Assembly: GCF_013520985.1 (NCBI RefSeq)
Contig: NZ_JACDTY010000008.1
Span: 230,535-294,534, forward strand
Direction: 5' to 3'
Source of the DNA: Mesorhizobium neociceri
GTDB taxonomy: Bacteria > Pseudomonadota > Alphaproteobacteria > Rhizobiales > Rhizobiaceae
Length of the DNA: 64,000 nt
Part shown: positions 22,612 through 30,752 of the stretch, piece after piece
Layout of the letters: each line of letters begins with the position of its first letter
Position numbering within the stretch: position 1 is the stretch's first letter
Made by a program: the position numbers and the translations under genes
Notes under the pieces: generated by a model
Seen by the model: the letters and a program-made list of their open reading frames with translations, nothing else
The model's database searches: none
What the model was told of the DNA's origin: nothing

Positions 22612-23190
22612 ATGGACGATCATGCACATCATCGTTGCGGCTGGGCGCAGAGCGATCCGCTGATGCGCGCCTATCACGACGAGGAGTGGGGTGTGCCGCA
22701 ACGCGACCCTCGCATGCTGTGGGAAATGCTGATGCTGGAAGGCTTCCAGGCAGGGCTCGCCTGGATCATCGTGCTCAGAAAGCGTCAGGCCTTTCGCGCC
22801 GCCTTCGCCGGCTTCGAGCCGGAGACGGTCGCACGGTTCGGCGCGGCCGATATCGAGCGGCTGATGGCCGATCCTGGCATCGTCCGCGCCCGTGCCAAGA
22901 TCGAAGCGACCATCCGCGGCGCGCAGATATTCTGCGAGATGGCGGAGCGCGGCGAGGATTTCACGGATTTCTGCTGGTCCTTTACCGATGGCAAGGTGGT
23001 GAAGAGCGACGGCCACAGCTGGGTCGCATCGTCGCTTCTGTCCGAGCGGATCTCCAAGGAGATGAAGCGGCGTGGCTTCAAGTTTGTCGGCCCGACCATT
23101 GTCTATGCCTGGATGCAGGCGGTCGGCATCGTCAACGACCACTCCGCCGGCTGCTTCCGCCGGGCTGAAGTCGAGCGTCTCGCGTCTTAG
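22612..23190 (+). CDS. tag: DNA-3-methyladenine glycosylase I
   Basis: Tag excises 3-methyladenine from alkylated DNA. 192 residues, as expected. Signatures: RCGWAQSDPLMRAYHDEEWGVPQRDPRMLWEMLMLEGFQ (an N-terminal zinc-binding Cys and His plus the substrate pocket), WIIVLRKRQAFRAAFAGF, and near the C-terminus FVGPTIVYAWMQAVGIVNDHSAGCF, which holds the remaining zinc ligands (His, Cys). GAGGGAG precedes the ATG. It follows a small gene by 13 bases. No truncation is seen. Confidence 0.95.
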   Translation: MDDHAHHRCGWAQSDPLMRAYHDEEWGVPQRDPRMLWEMLMLEGFQAGLAWIIVLRKRQAFRAAFAGFEPETVARFGAADIERLMADPGIVRARAKIEATIRGAQIFCEMAERGEDFTDFCWSFTDGKVVKSDGHSWVASSLLSERISKEMKRRGFKFVGPTIVYAWMQAVGIVNDHSAGCFRRAEVERLAS

Positions 23191-23319
23191 CGCGCAGCCA
23201 CCATGGAGGGCGGCGGAACTCCCCGTTCCTGGGGCGAAGATGGACGGTTCGCATAGGCGGGGATATTATCTCGGGGAGTCAGTTGAACGGCGAGCCGGCG
23301 CTGAGGAAGCTTTGACGAG

Positions 23320-23526
23320 ATGAACTGGCACGATCGGAGACCCGGGGATATCAAGGGCATCCTGCTGATGGTTGCCATCTTCGCTGCCGTTGCATTTGTC
23401 TTGGCGCTCTTTCCTGGCCTCGGCAAGAACACGAACTTCGGCTTCGGTCCGGAATGGCAATGCGCCCCGATGGCGAAGGGCGACCCGATCTGCGTCAGGC
23501 TCATCGCCAAGGATGAGGCCAAGTGA
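23320..23526 (+). CDS. Small single-span membrane protein
   Basis: 68 residues. A short basic N-terminus (MNWHDRRPGDIKG) precedes one hydrophobic helix (ILLMVAIFAAVAFVLALFPGL). A polar tail with two cysteines follows (EWQCAPMAKGDPICVRLIAKDEAK), probably periplasmic and able to form a disulfide. GAGGAAG lies about 13 bases before the ATG. The tag gene ends 130 bases upstream. The function is unknown; the Cys-x9-Cys tail is the only distinctive feature. Confidence 0.7.
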   Translation: MNWHDRRPGDIKGILLMVAIFAAVAFVLALFPGLGKNTNFGFGPEWQCAPMAKGDPICVRLIAKDEAK

Positions 23527-23569
23527 CTTATCGCCAAGAAGGTGACTTGTCGCCAGAAAGTGACCGGCA

Positions 23570-24205
23570 CTACCGCTTGATCACCACGGGCCGCCGCCGC
23601 TGCTCCCAGCCCTCGCGTTCCAGCGTCGGCACATCATGCTCCTCGCTGGCATAGCCGAGGCAGAAATAGCCGATCAGCGTCCATTCGGGCGGCGTATCGA
23701 GAATCTTGGCCATCTCGGCCGCGTCGAGGATCGACACCCAGCCCATGCCGATGCCTTCCGCCCGCGCCGCCAGCCACAGCGTGTGCACCGCCATTACGGC
23801 CGAGTAGTCGATGGTCGCCGGCATGGTCTTGCGGCCGAGCCCGTGGCCCTGTTCCGTTGTGCGGTCGGCGAAAACCGCGAACTGACAAGGGGCCTCATTG
23901 AGACCGGCAAGCTTCAGCCGGGCATAGAGCGCGGCGCGCTCGCCCGAAAAGCATGCCAGCGCCTCGGCATTGCAGCGCTCGAAAGAGTCTCTCACGGCCG
24001 CGCGCCGTTCGGCGCTCTCGACCACGACGAAGCGCCACGGCTGGCTGAGCCCGACCGACGGCGCGATGCAGGCTAGCTCCAGCAGCCGCTCCAGCGTGCC
24101 CTCCGGCAAAGCCGTCCGCTCGAAGCGCCGCACATCCCGGCGCCAGCGCAGCAGCGCGACCAGCCCGGCGCGAAAATCGTCGGTAAAATCGGGGGGTAGT
24201 GGCAT
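23570..24205 (-). CDS. bluB: 5,6-dimethylbenzimidazole synthase BluB
   Basis: BluB breaks down reduced FMN with oxygen to make dimethylbenzimidazole, the lower ligand of vitamin B12. 211 residues of the nitroreductase fold with BluB hallmarks: RWRRDVRRFERTALPEG, APSVGLSQPWRFVVVES, CFSGERAALYARLKLAGL, YSAVMAVHTLWLAARAEGIGMGWVSILD and GYFCLGYA. The Asp and Ser expected at the reaction site fall in the RRDVRRF and APSVG motifs. No cobalamin riboswitch is visible; only 20 bases separate the start from a palindromic repeat behind the upstream GST gene. General nitroreductase is the alternative name. Confidence 0.88.
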   Translation of the reverse strand: MPLPPDFTDDFRAGLVALLRWRRDVRRFERTALPEGTLERLLELACIAPSVGLSQPWRFVVVESAERRAAVRDSFERCNAEALACFSGERAALYARLKLAGLNEAPCQFAVFADRTTEQGHGLGRKTMPATIDYSAVMAVHTLWLAARAEGIGMGWVSILDAAEMAKILDTPPEWTLIGYFCLGYASEEHDVPTLEREGWEQRRRPVVIKR

Positions 24206-24225
24206 GGCGATCGGGAGGCTTTTGT

Positions 24226-24290
24226 TGGGAATAGGCAGTAGGCAGTAGGGAATACAGCGCGGAGACCCTATTGCCTACTGCCTATTCCCA
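24226..24290. repeat. Long palindromic repeat, family C, overlapping the GST stop
   Basis: 25-bp arms (24226-24250 and 24266-24290) pair with one G-T wobble around a 15-nt loop. The outer 19 bases (TGGGAATAGGCAGTAGGCA) are perfect. Within each arm the unit TAGGCAG occurs twice. The right arm supplies the last codons (GNRQ) and stop of the GST gene. Confidence 0.88.
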
Positions 24291-24994
24291 AATCCCTGGG
24301 CGGCTGCCGCCGCCTCCACCGTACGGCCAAGGCCGTCATAAAGGTCGAGGCAACGCTCGAACCATTGCGCAACGATGTCGCTGTCGTCGAGCAAGCGATA
24401 AGGCGAGGTGATGCGTGCCCATTGCAGCGCGCCAAAGACGATGTAGTCGGCATAGAGCGGCGAGGCGCCGCCGATGAACGGCTGATAGCCGAGCATCGAA
24501 CGCAGCGGCTCCAGTGCGGCACGGAAGCTCGCGAGCCCGGCATCGCGGGCGGCTGTGACCGCTTCCAGCGGTTTGCCGAAGCGCTGCTCACGGCTGGAGC
24601 GGAAATAGGCGGCGTTTTCGTCGTCCTGCATGGCGTGGATGTCGAGCAGCGCGGCCGTGGTGACATAGGGATGGACGGTGAGCTGCGACCAGCGCTCGAT
24701 GAAACGCGCCATCGCCTTGCCGCCATCGCCGGCAAAAAGCGTCGGCCTCTCGGGATAGGCCTCGTCCAGATAAAGCCCGATGGCAAAGGAATCGGCCACC
24801 ACACGATCGCCGTCGCGGATCACCGGCACGGTCTTCGAGATGCCGCCTTCGACCCTCGGCACGTCGAGGAAGCGCGTTGGCAGGCTGGACCTGTCCAGCC
24901 CTTTATGCGCAAGCGCCATGGCAATCTTCCAGCAATGCGGGCTGAACGGACGGGACGTGTCGCGTCCGACGAGTTCATAGAACAGAATGGTCAT
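24275..24994 (-). CDS. Glutathione S-transferase, LigE/beta-etherase-like
   Basis: 239 residues. The N-terminal thioredoxin-like domain contains RPFSPHCWKIAMALAHKGL, the pattern found in LigE/LigP-type beta-etherases and related alphaproteobacterial GSTs, then KTVPVIRDGDRVVADSFAIGLYL with the cis-Pro and glutathione-binding Ser. The helical C-terminal domain includes FIGGASPLYADYIVFGALQW. It probably catalyses glutathione-dependent ether or ester chemistry, but the substrate is unknown. Its last four residues and stop come from the palindromic repeat, so its original C-terminus may have been altered by repeat insertion. Confidence 0.88.
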   Translation of the reverse strand: MTILFYELVGRDTSRPFSPHCWKIAMALAHKGLDRSSLPTRFLDVPRVEGGISKTVPVIRDGDRVVADSFAIGLYLDEAYPERPTLFAGDGGKAMARFIERWSQLTVHPYVTTAALLDIHAMQDDENAAYFRSSREQRFGKPLEAVTAARDAGLASFRAALEPLRSMLGYQPFIGGASPLYADYIVFGALQWARITSPYRLLDDSDIVAQWFERCLDLYDGLGRTVEAAAAAQGFGNRQ

Positions 24995-25064
24995 TGGCGG
25001 CTGCGTCCTCGCGGTCTAATTAGGCGCCTGCGGTTGAAGCGGAACTCGTCGGCGGGAAGAAAAG

Positions 25065-25577
25065 ATGAAACAGCATTTCATGATGTTTGCGGCCTACAAT
25101 CAATGGGCCAATGGCCGCATCTATGAGGCCGCCGCCGATCTCCTGGATGAAGAATTCGAACGGGATGTCGGCGCCTTCTTCGGTTCGATGATGGGCACGC
25201 TCAATCATTTGCTGGCTGCCGACCGCGTCTGGATGAAGCGCTTTACCGGCGAGGGCGACGCACCTTCGAGGACCGATACGATCCTCCGCCGCGCCTTGTC
25301 AGTCCTCAGCCTGGCACGCGAAGCGGAGGACAAGCGGATCATCGACTGGGTCGGCGGCATGAGCGACAAGGCGCTTGCTGGCCGCTTCTCCTACATGACG
25401 ATCTCCGACATGCGCACCGTGTCGCAGCGGCTGGCGCCGGCGCTCAGTCACTTCTTCAACCATCAGACCCATCATCGCGGCCAGGCCCACATGATCCTGA
25501 CCGTGCTTGGCCGGCCTTCCGTCCCGCTCGATCTGGTGCAGTTCCAGCGCAGCGAGGAAGGCCGCGCCTACGCCTGA
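25065..25577 (+). CDS. DinB-family protein (second copy)
   Basis: 170 residues of the DinB/YfiT four-helix bundle. The metal-site histidines lie in MMGTLNHLLAADRVWMKRF (about residue 47) and SHFFNHQTHHRGQAHMIL (about 130-137), the same spacing as in the protein near 5.4 kb, with little other similarity. The N-terminus FMMFAAYNQWANGRIYEA is typical of the larger rhizobial DinB subgroup. It is divergent from the GST gene with a 70-base gap. Relatives act as metal-dependent thiol transferases or hydrolases; the substrate is unknown. Confidence 0.87.
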   Translation: MKQHFMMFAAYNQWANGRIYEAAADLLDEEFERDVGAFFGSMMGTLNHLLAADRVWMKRFTGEGDAPSRTDTILRRALSVLSLAREAEDKRIIDWVGGMSDKALAGRFSYMTISDMRTVSQRLAPALSHFFNHQTHHRGQAHMILTVLGRPSVPLDLVQFQRSEEGRAYA

Positions 25578-25801
25578 TTTCAGGATTGGGTTGTCTTATA
25601 TTAGGAACTTCTAAAGTTTTAGAATAAAGCGCGCCTTGTTTTAGCATGGCAATGAAATGTTCAAAAACTAAGATTCACGGAAACAGAAAGTACGTTGAAA
25701 CCGGAATGCATCTCCAAGCGTAGCTCTTGGTGCATGAGCAATACGATGGATTTTCCAAGAGATTGCAATGCGGGACTGGAAGGGCAACAGAGGAGAGTGT
25801 C

Positions 25802-26386
25802 ATGTCTAGTATCGTTCGGAAAATCGCCAGAACATTTGCAAGCGGAGCGCTTGTCGTTATTCTTGCCGTTCCTGCAAGTGCGGCTGAGGTTGGCCTTGGT
25901 GGCCTTGGCGGCGTTTCCATCGGTGGCAATTCAGCCAACGGCAATGTCGGCGGTGCCAACGGAGCCAACGCAAATGCTTCCTTCGGCGGCAGCAGCACCG
26001 ACGCCAGCGCCTCTATCGGCGGCACGAGCGGCGCCAATGGCAACGCCGTTATTGGTGGCGGCGGTGGCGCGGCCACGGTGTCCTTGGGCGGGACCAGCGG
26101 CGCGGTGACCAATGCGACCCTGGGCACAGGCAATGGTGTCAATGCCGCGCTGAGAACGACGCTCGGCGGCACGAGCGCCAATGTTGGTGTCGGCACCGGA
26201 GTTGGTACGTCAAGCATTCCTGGCACTCCGGGAACTGCCAGCACGCTGGGTCTGCCCGGCGTCGTTGCCAGCATGTCGAGCAGCCAGCTGACACGCATGA
26301 AGAAGCGCTGCATCGACGTCCTCGGCAGCGAGGGCACCTACGACAGCGACCTGCGGCAGCTTTGCCTGATGATCTCCCGTCGCTGA
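25802..26386 (+). CDS. Exported glycine/asparagine-rich repeat protein
   Basis: 194 residues. A signal peptide (SSIVRKIARTFASGALVVILAVPASAAE, cleavage near residue 28) is followed by about 120 residues of Gly, Asn, Ala, Ser and Thr in irregular short repeats (GGNSANGNVGGANGANANAS, ASIGGTSGANGNA, TSLGGTSG-like). The C-terminal 35 residues are a different, charged domain with two cysteines: LTRMKKRCIDVLGSEGTYDSDLRQLCLMISRR. The composition suggests an extended or beta-helical surface protein with a C-terminal anchor. AGAGGAGAG precedes the ATG; an in-frame upstream start lacks a signal peptide. A strong terminator follows. No named family was recognised. Confidence 0.75.
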   Translation: MSSIVRKIARTFASGALVVILAVPASAAEVGLGGLGGVSIGGNSANGNVGGANGANANASFGGSSTDASASIGGTSGANGNAVIGGGGGAATVSLGGTSGAVTNATLGTGNGVNAALRTTLGGTSANVGVGTGVGTSSIPGTPGTASTLGLPGVVASMSSSQLTRMKKRCIDVLGSEGTYDSDLRQLCLMISRR

Positions 26387-26498
26387 GACGGGTTTCGCCG
26401 GGAGTGTCGAACCAGCCGTGAGGCTTTACGGCACTCTCCTACCGCATGACCCGGACTTCCCGAGGACATGCGCTGACGAGAATCCTCCGGTCAGTCGG

Positions 26499-26527
26499 AA
26501 AGCCCGCCACGCGAGTGGCGGGCTTTT
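26499..26527 (+). terminator. Rho-independent terminator
   Basis: A 12-bp perfect stem AAAGCCCGCCAC / GTGGCGGGCTTT with a GCGA tetraloop, then more Ts. It lies 112 bases after the glycine-rich protein's stop. Confidence 0.92.
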
Positions 26528-26660
26528 TGTGACCGCCGGCATCGTCATGGCGATCACCCGTGCTATCGATGGGCTGTTAACCACATTACAATTGAAGGCA
26601 AGGTTTTAGGGTTTCATTTGTGTTCCCACTGCAAAATGGCGGACACGGTGGGAGAATGGC

Positions 26661-27449
26661 ATGCGGATCGATCTGTCGCCCACAAGCTGGGGCAGGGTCA
26701 TAGCGGTCACAGTTGTCGGCACGGCGATCTGCATCGCGGCTGCTTTCTTTGTCGATTCCTACAATTTTCCGTCGCTGTCGCCTGATGCGTTGCGCTGGGC
26801 GAAGCTCACCGACCTTTTGCTGCCGCTTGTGCTGGGTGGGTCGTTCTTCTCTTTCCTGATGTACAAAATGCGTCAGCTGGCCATCGCCCAGAAAGAGCTG
26901 AGCATCGTCGCGGCGACCGACAGCCTGACGGCGGTGTTCAACCGCGGCGCGTTTTCAATGCTGGTCGAAGCGTATCTCGACCAGGCGCGCAGCCAGACCG
27001 TCGTCAACGCCGGCGCCTTGCTGATCGTCGACGCCGACCATTTCAAGACCATCAACGATCGACTGGGTCACGATTGCGGCGATCAGGCGCTGAAGCTGAT
27101 CGCCGAGACGATCAAAGCCCAACTGCGCGGCGCTGACATTGTCGGGCGCATCGGCGGCGAGGAGTTCGCCGTTTTCCTGCCTGGCGCCGACCCGTCGCAG
27201 TCCTGGCTGGTCGCCGAGGGGATCCGACGGCGCATCCGCGAGGTCGAATTTGCCCCGGGTGGACGACCTTGTCCGCTCTCGGTGAGCATCGGCGGCGTCG
27301 CCTTCAGCGGACCCACCACCTATGCCGACATGTTCGTGACGGCCGACCGACACCTCTACAAAGCCAAGTCGAACGGGCGCGACCAGGTCAGTTTTGAGAC
27401 GACCGGGCCGCGCGGCCTGCTGGCCGGCGACCCGGCGACGTTCCATTGA
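26661..27449 (+). CDS. Membrane-bound diguanylate cyclase (GGDEF protein)
   Basis: 262 residues. Two membrane helices (about 13-31 and 51-68) hold the protein in the inner membrane with almost no sensory loop. The GGDEF domain starts near ATDSLTAVFNRGAF. Its active-site motif is GGEEF at 165-169, which is catalytic, and the inhibitory c-di-GMP site RxxD (RGAD, 156-159) stands five residues before it. LIVDADHFKTINDRLGHDCGD is the Mg-binding part. It should make c-di-GMP from two GTP and be feedback-inhibited. It appears to stand alone, without a partner phosphodiesterase. Confidence 0.94.
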   Translation: MRIDLSPTSWGRVIAVTVVGTAICIAAAFFVDSYNFPSLSPDALRWAKLTDLLLPLVLGGSFFSFLMYKMRQLAIAQKELSIVAATDSLTAVFNRGAFSMLVEAYLDQARSQTVVNAGALLIVDADHFKTINDRLGHDCGDQALKLIAETIKAQLRGADIVGRIGGEEFAVFLPGADPSQSWLVAEGIRRRIREVEFAPGGRPCPLSVSIGGVAFSGPTTYADMFVTADRHLYKAKSNGRDQVSFETTGPRGLLAGDPATFH

Positions 27450-27674
27450 GACTGGGCAATTGGGTTGGAGCGGGCCTGGTCACTCGGATCGCTGCAACGC
27501 CGACCTGATATAGCGCAGTGGAGCTGTTACCTTCCACTATGTCGACTGCAGCAGGGCTTCGTTCCTTGTCGTGAGCGTCTGGATCCGCCGGTTCACGGCG
27601 CGGCCGTCAACAATCCGTTCATCCCTTGGCCATTAATCTCTGCCGAGCCGATCTTCGGTTGCAATGAGGGCAGG

Positions 27675-28502
27675 GTGTCCGATCTCGTAGACCTCAAGGC
27701 GGTGCTGGTCATCGCGCTTATCTTCATTCCGCTGGAGCGGCTGTTGCCGCTGCATGCGGAGCAATCATCGACGCGCCGGCATTGGCTGAACGACGTTGTC
27801 TATCTGCTGTTCAACGGCATCATCACCAAGATCGGCCTGCTCCTCGTGATCGGCACATGCATGCTGGTGCTTGACCGATTTGTTCCGGCCGGACTTACGC
27901 AGGCGGTGCAGTCGCAACCGGTCTGGCTGCAGGCGGTGGAGGTTCTGGTGCTGGCCGATACCGGCTTCTACCTGGCGCATCGCGCCTTTCACGCCGTCCC
28001 GTTCCTGTGGCGCTTCCATTCGATCCACCACAGCATCGAGGAGATGGATTGGCTGGCCGCGCACCGTGTCCATCCTGTCGACCAGATCCTGACCAAATCG
28101 GCGTCGTTCCTGCCAATCTTCGCCCTCGGCTTTTCGACCACCGCCATACTGATCTTTACGCTGATCTATCAGTGGCAGTCCCTGTTCATCCATTCGAACA
28201 CGCGTATCAAGTTCGGACCGTTGAAATGGCTGCTGGCGTCGCCGCAATTTCATCATTGGCATCACGCCAATGAGCGCGAAGCCTGGGACAAGAATTTCGC
28301 CGGGCAGTTGCCATTGCTCGACATGTTGGGCGGCACCTTGTTCATGCCCGACAGGATGCCGCAGAAATACGGCACCGATGACCCGGTCCCGCCGCTCTAT
28401 CATCAGCAGCTTGCCTACCCGTTTGTCGGCAACACCGAGCGGCTCGCGCAGCCGGCGAGGCTGGCCGAAGCCTCCCCGACGTCGGCCGGCAAGTCCGATT
28501 GA
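27675..28502 (+). CDS. Fatty acid hydroxylase/sterol desaturase-family di-iron membrane enzyme
   Basis: About 275 residues. Histidine clusters typical of the family: HRAFH (about residue 102), FHSIHHSIEEMDW and FHHWHHANERE. They bind two irons and insert oxygen into membrane lipids or carotenoids. Several hydrophobic segments surround them (VLVIALIFIPLERLLPL, ITKIGLLLVIGTCMLVL). The GTG start preceded by GAGGG is chosen; the frame is open 70 codons further upstream, so a longer form is possible. Lipid hydroxylation is likely, but the precise substrate (fatty acid, hopanoid or other lipid) is unknown. Confidence 0.87.
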   Translation: MSDLVDLKAVLVIALIFIPLERLLPLHAEQSSTRRHWLNDVVYLLFNGIITKIGLLLVIGTCMLVLDRFVPAGLTQAVQSQPVWLQAVEVLVLADTGFYLAHRAFHAVPFLWRFHSIHHSIEEMDWLAAHRVHPVDQILTKSASFLPIFALGFSTTAILIFTLIYQWQSLFIHSNTRIKFGPLKWLLASPQFHHWHHANEREAWDKNFAGQLPLLDMLGGTLFMPDRMPQKYGTDDPVPPLYHQQLAYPFVGNTERLAQPARLAEASPTSAGKSD

Positions 28503-28589
28503 TCTTTCTCTGGCCAGGCTTGGTCCAGCCGCGTCTCAGGCGGCGTAGCCGCCGTAGCCGCGCGCGGCATCCACGGCTGCAGCCGGCGG

Positions 28590-30671
28590 CTATTTCCACA
28601 TGCCGCGCATGCGGGCGCCGAGGTCGACCCTGACCTCAGGTCTGTGGCGCGGATCGTCCTTTGCGTGGACGCTCACCCACGAGGTCTGCTCGAAGGTGCC
28701 GAGGATCGAGGCCGGGATGAAGCGGCTGCGCGAGGCGTAGACATTGCGGTCGCCGCGCGCCGGCTGGTTGTGCGGATAAAAGCGCTGCGGCGTCACCAGG
28801 TGCAGACCGTCCTTGGCGCGCGTCATCGCCACGTAAAGCAGCCGGCGTTCCTCCTCGATGTCTTCCTTGGTGCCGACGCCGAGATCGGCCGGGATGCAGC
28901 CATCGACGGTGTTGAGCACGAAGACATTCTTCCATTCCTGGCCCTTGGCCGAATGGATGGTCGACAGGATCAGGTAATCCTCGTCGCGATGCGGCGGCCC
29001 GGCCTGGTCGCTGGTCGCATCCGGTGGATCAAGCGTCAGTTCGGTCAGGAAGCGCTCGCGCGAGGCATAGCCGGAGGCGATCTGCTCGAGCTGCATGAGG
29101 TCGGCCCGCCGCGTCGTTGCATCCTCATGCATGCGCTCGAGATGCGGCTCGTACCAGAGCCTGACCTGTTCGAGATCGGCCAGCCATTTCCCTGACCTGG
29201 CGCGCAGGCCGGAATAGAGCGCGACGAAGGCCGGCCAATCGTCCGCAGCGCGCTGCGGCGGCCGGTAGCGGGCCAGCCCCATCGCTTCATCGAGCGATGT
29301 CGCCATGATCTCGACGACGGCACTGGCCGCCGAAGGGCCGATGCCGGGCAGGAGCTGCAGCACGCGGAAGCCGGCGACGCGGTCGCGCGGGTTCTCGGCA
29401 AAGCGCAGCACCGCCAGCACGTCCTTGACATGGGCGGCGTCGAGGAATTTCAGCCCACCGAACTTGACGAATGGGATGTTGCGGCGAGTCAACTCGATCT
29501 CCAGCGGCCCGCTGTGATGCGAGGCGCGAAACAGCACCGCCTGCGATGTGAGCACCGTGCCGGCCTCGCGCTCGGCAAGGATCGCCTGGCAGACATAATT
29601 TGCCTGCTCGGCCTCGTCGCGCACGCTGACCAGTTTCGGTTTCTGCGAGGATTTGCGCTCCGACCATAGGTTCTTGGTGAAGCGCTCAGGCGCCTCGGAA
29701 ATCACCGCATTGGCCGCCGCCAAGATGGTCACGGTCGAGCGGTAGTTGCGCTCCAGCATGATGACATCAGCGGCGCGCGCGAATTGCTGGGGGAAATCGA
29801 GGATATTGCGCACCTCCGCGGCGCGGAACGAATAGATCGACTGCGCATCGTCGCCGACCACCGTCAGTCCGGCGCCGTCCGGCTTCAACGCCGAAAGAAT
29901 CGAAGCCTGCAGCCGGTTGGTGTCCTGGTATTCGTCGACCAGCACATGGTCGAAGCGGGAGGAAAGATGCGAGGCGATTTCAGGCTCGGCGGCCATCTGC
30001 GCCCAGTAGAGCAGGAGGTCGTCGTAGTCGAGCACGTTCTGCGCCTGCTTGGCCTCGACATATCCGGCAAACAGCGTCTTCAGCTGTTCTGCCCACCCCG
30101 CGCACCAGGGGAAGGCCGAACCCAACACCTCGCCGAGCGGCGCCTGCGCGTTGACAGTGCGCGAATAGATCGCCAGGCACGTGCCCTTGGTCGGAAACCG
30201 GCTTTCGGTCTTCGAAAAGCCGAGCTCGTGGCGGGCGAGGTTCATCAGGTCGGCGGAATCCTCTCGGTCGTGGATGGTAAAGGCGGGGTCGAGGCCGATC
30301 GTCAGCGCGTAGTCGCGCAACAGCCGGGCGCCAATGCCATGGAATGTGCCGGCCCAGCTCAGGGCGTCGGCGATAACGGACGCATCGCGGCCCAGCACCT
30401 CGCCGGCAATGCGTTCTACCCGCCTGGCCATTTCGGTGGCGGCGCGGCGCGAGAACGTCATCAGCAGGATGCGTCTCGGATCGGCGCCCTTGACGATCAG
30501 ATGCGCGACCCGGTGGGCGAGCGTGTTGGTCTTGCCGGAGCCGGCGCCGGCTATCACCAGCAACGGCCCGGCGATCTGGCCGTCACCATGCTCGACGGCC
30601 AGCCGCTGCTCGGCGTTGAGCTTCGCGAGATAGGCGGGCTGCAAGGTCGAATCATTGATGGCGATGGTCAT
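28590..30671 (-). CDS. UvrD/Rep/PcrA-type superfamily 1 DNA helicase
   Basis: 693 residues with all SF1A motifs: Walker A GAGSGKT at 42-48, motif Ia MTFSRRAATEMA, motif II DEYQDTN, motif III GDDAQSIYSFRAA, motif IV ERNYRST, motif V STIHSAKGQEW, motif VI LLYVAMTRAKDGL. It moves 3' to 5' on single-stranded DNA. It is shorter than the main alphaproteobacterial UvrD and lacks that protein's long C-terminal extension, so it is probably a second UvrD-like helicase. The IS1595-family element landed 45 bases before its start codon, where it may have displaced the promoter. Confidence 0.92.
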   Translation of the reverse strand: MTIAINDSTLQPAYLAKLNAEQRLAVEHGDGQIAGPLLVIAGAGSGKTNTLAHRVAHLIVKGADPRRILLMTFSRRAATEMARRVERIAGEVLGRDASVIADALSWAGTFHGIGARLLRDYALTIGLDPAFTIHDREDSADLMNLARHELGFSKTESRFPTKGTCLAIYSRTVNAQAPLGEVLGSAFPWCAGWAEQLKTLFAGYVEAKQAQNVLDYDDLLLYWAQMAAEPEIASHLSSRFDHVLVDEYQDTNRLQASILSALKPDGAGLTVVGDDAQSIYSFRAAEVRNILDFPQQFARAADVIMLERNYRSTVTILAAANAVISEAPERFTKNLWSERKSSQKPKLVSVRDEAEQANYVCQAILAEREAGTVLTSQAVLFRASHHSGPLEIELTRRNIPFVKFGGLKFLDAAHVKDVLAVLRFAENPRDRVAGFRVLQLLPGIGPSAASAVVEIMATSLDEAMGLARYRPPQRAADDWPAFVALYSGLRARSGKWLADLEQVRLWYEPHLERMHEDATTRRADLMQLEQIASGYASRERFLTELTLDPPDATSDQAGPPHRDEDYLILSTIHSAKGQEWKNVFVLNTVDGCIPADLGVGTKEDIEEERRLLYVAMTRAKDGLHLVTPQRFYPHNQPARGDRNVYASRSRFIPASILGTFEQTSWVSVHAKDDPRHRPEVRVDLGARMRGMWK

Positions 30672-30752
30672 CGCCCATCAAGCATCGTTTCCGCTTTGTT
30701 CGCAACGGGCGAGCGGGTGTTTATCCCTTGACAGCAAGTAGGATTGCATCGG

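Noticed and set aside
24206..24290. Cobalamin riboswitch before bluB
   Set aside because: Only 69 bases lie between the GST stop and bluB, and they are occupied by a palindromic repeat; no B12-box-like sequence was found.
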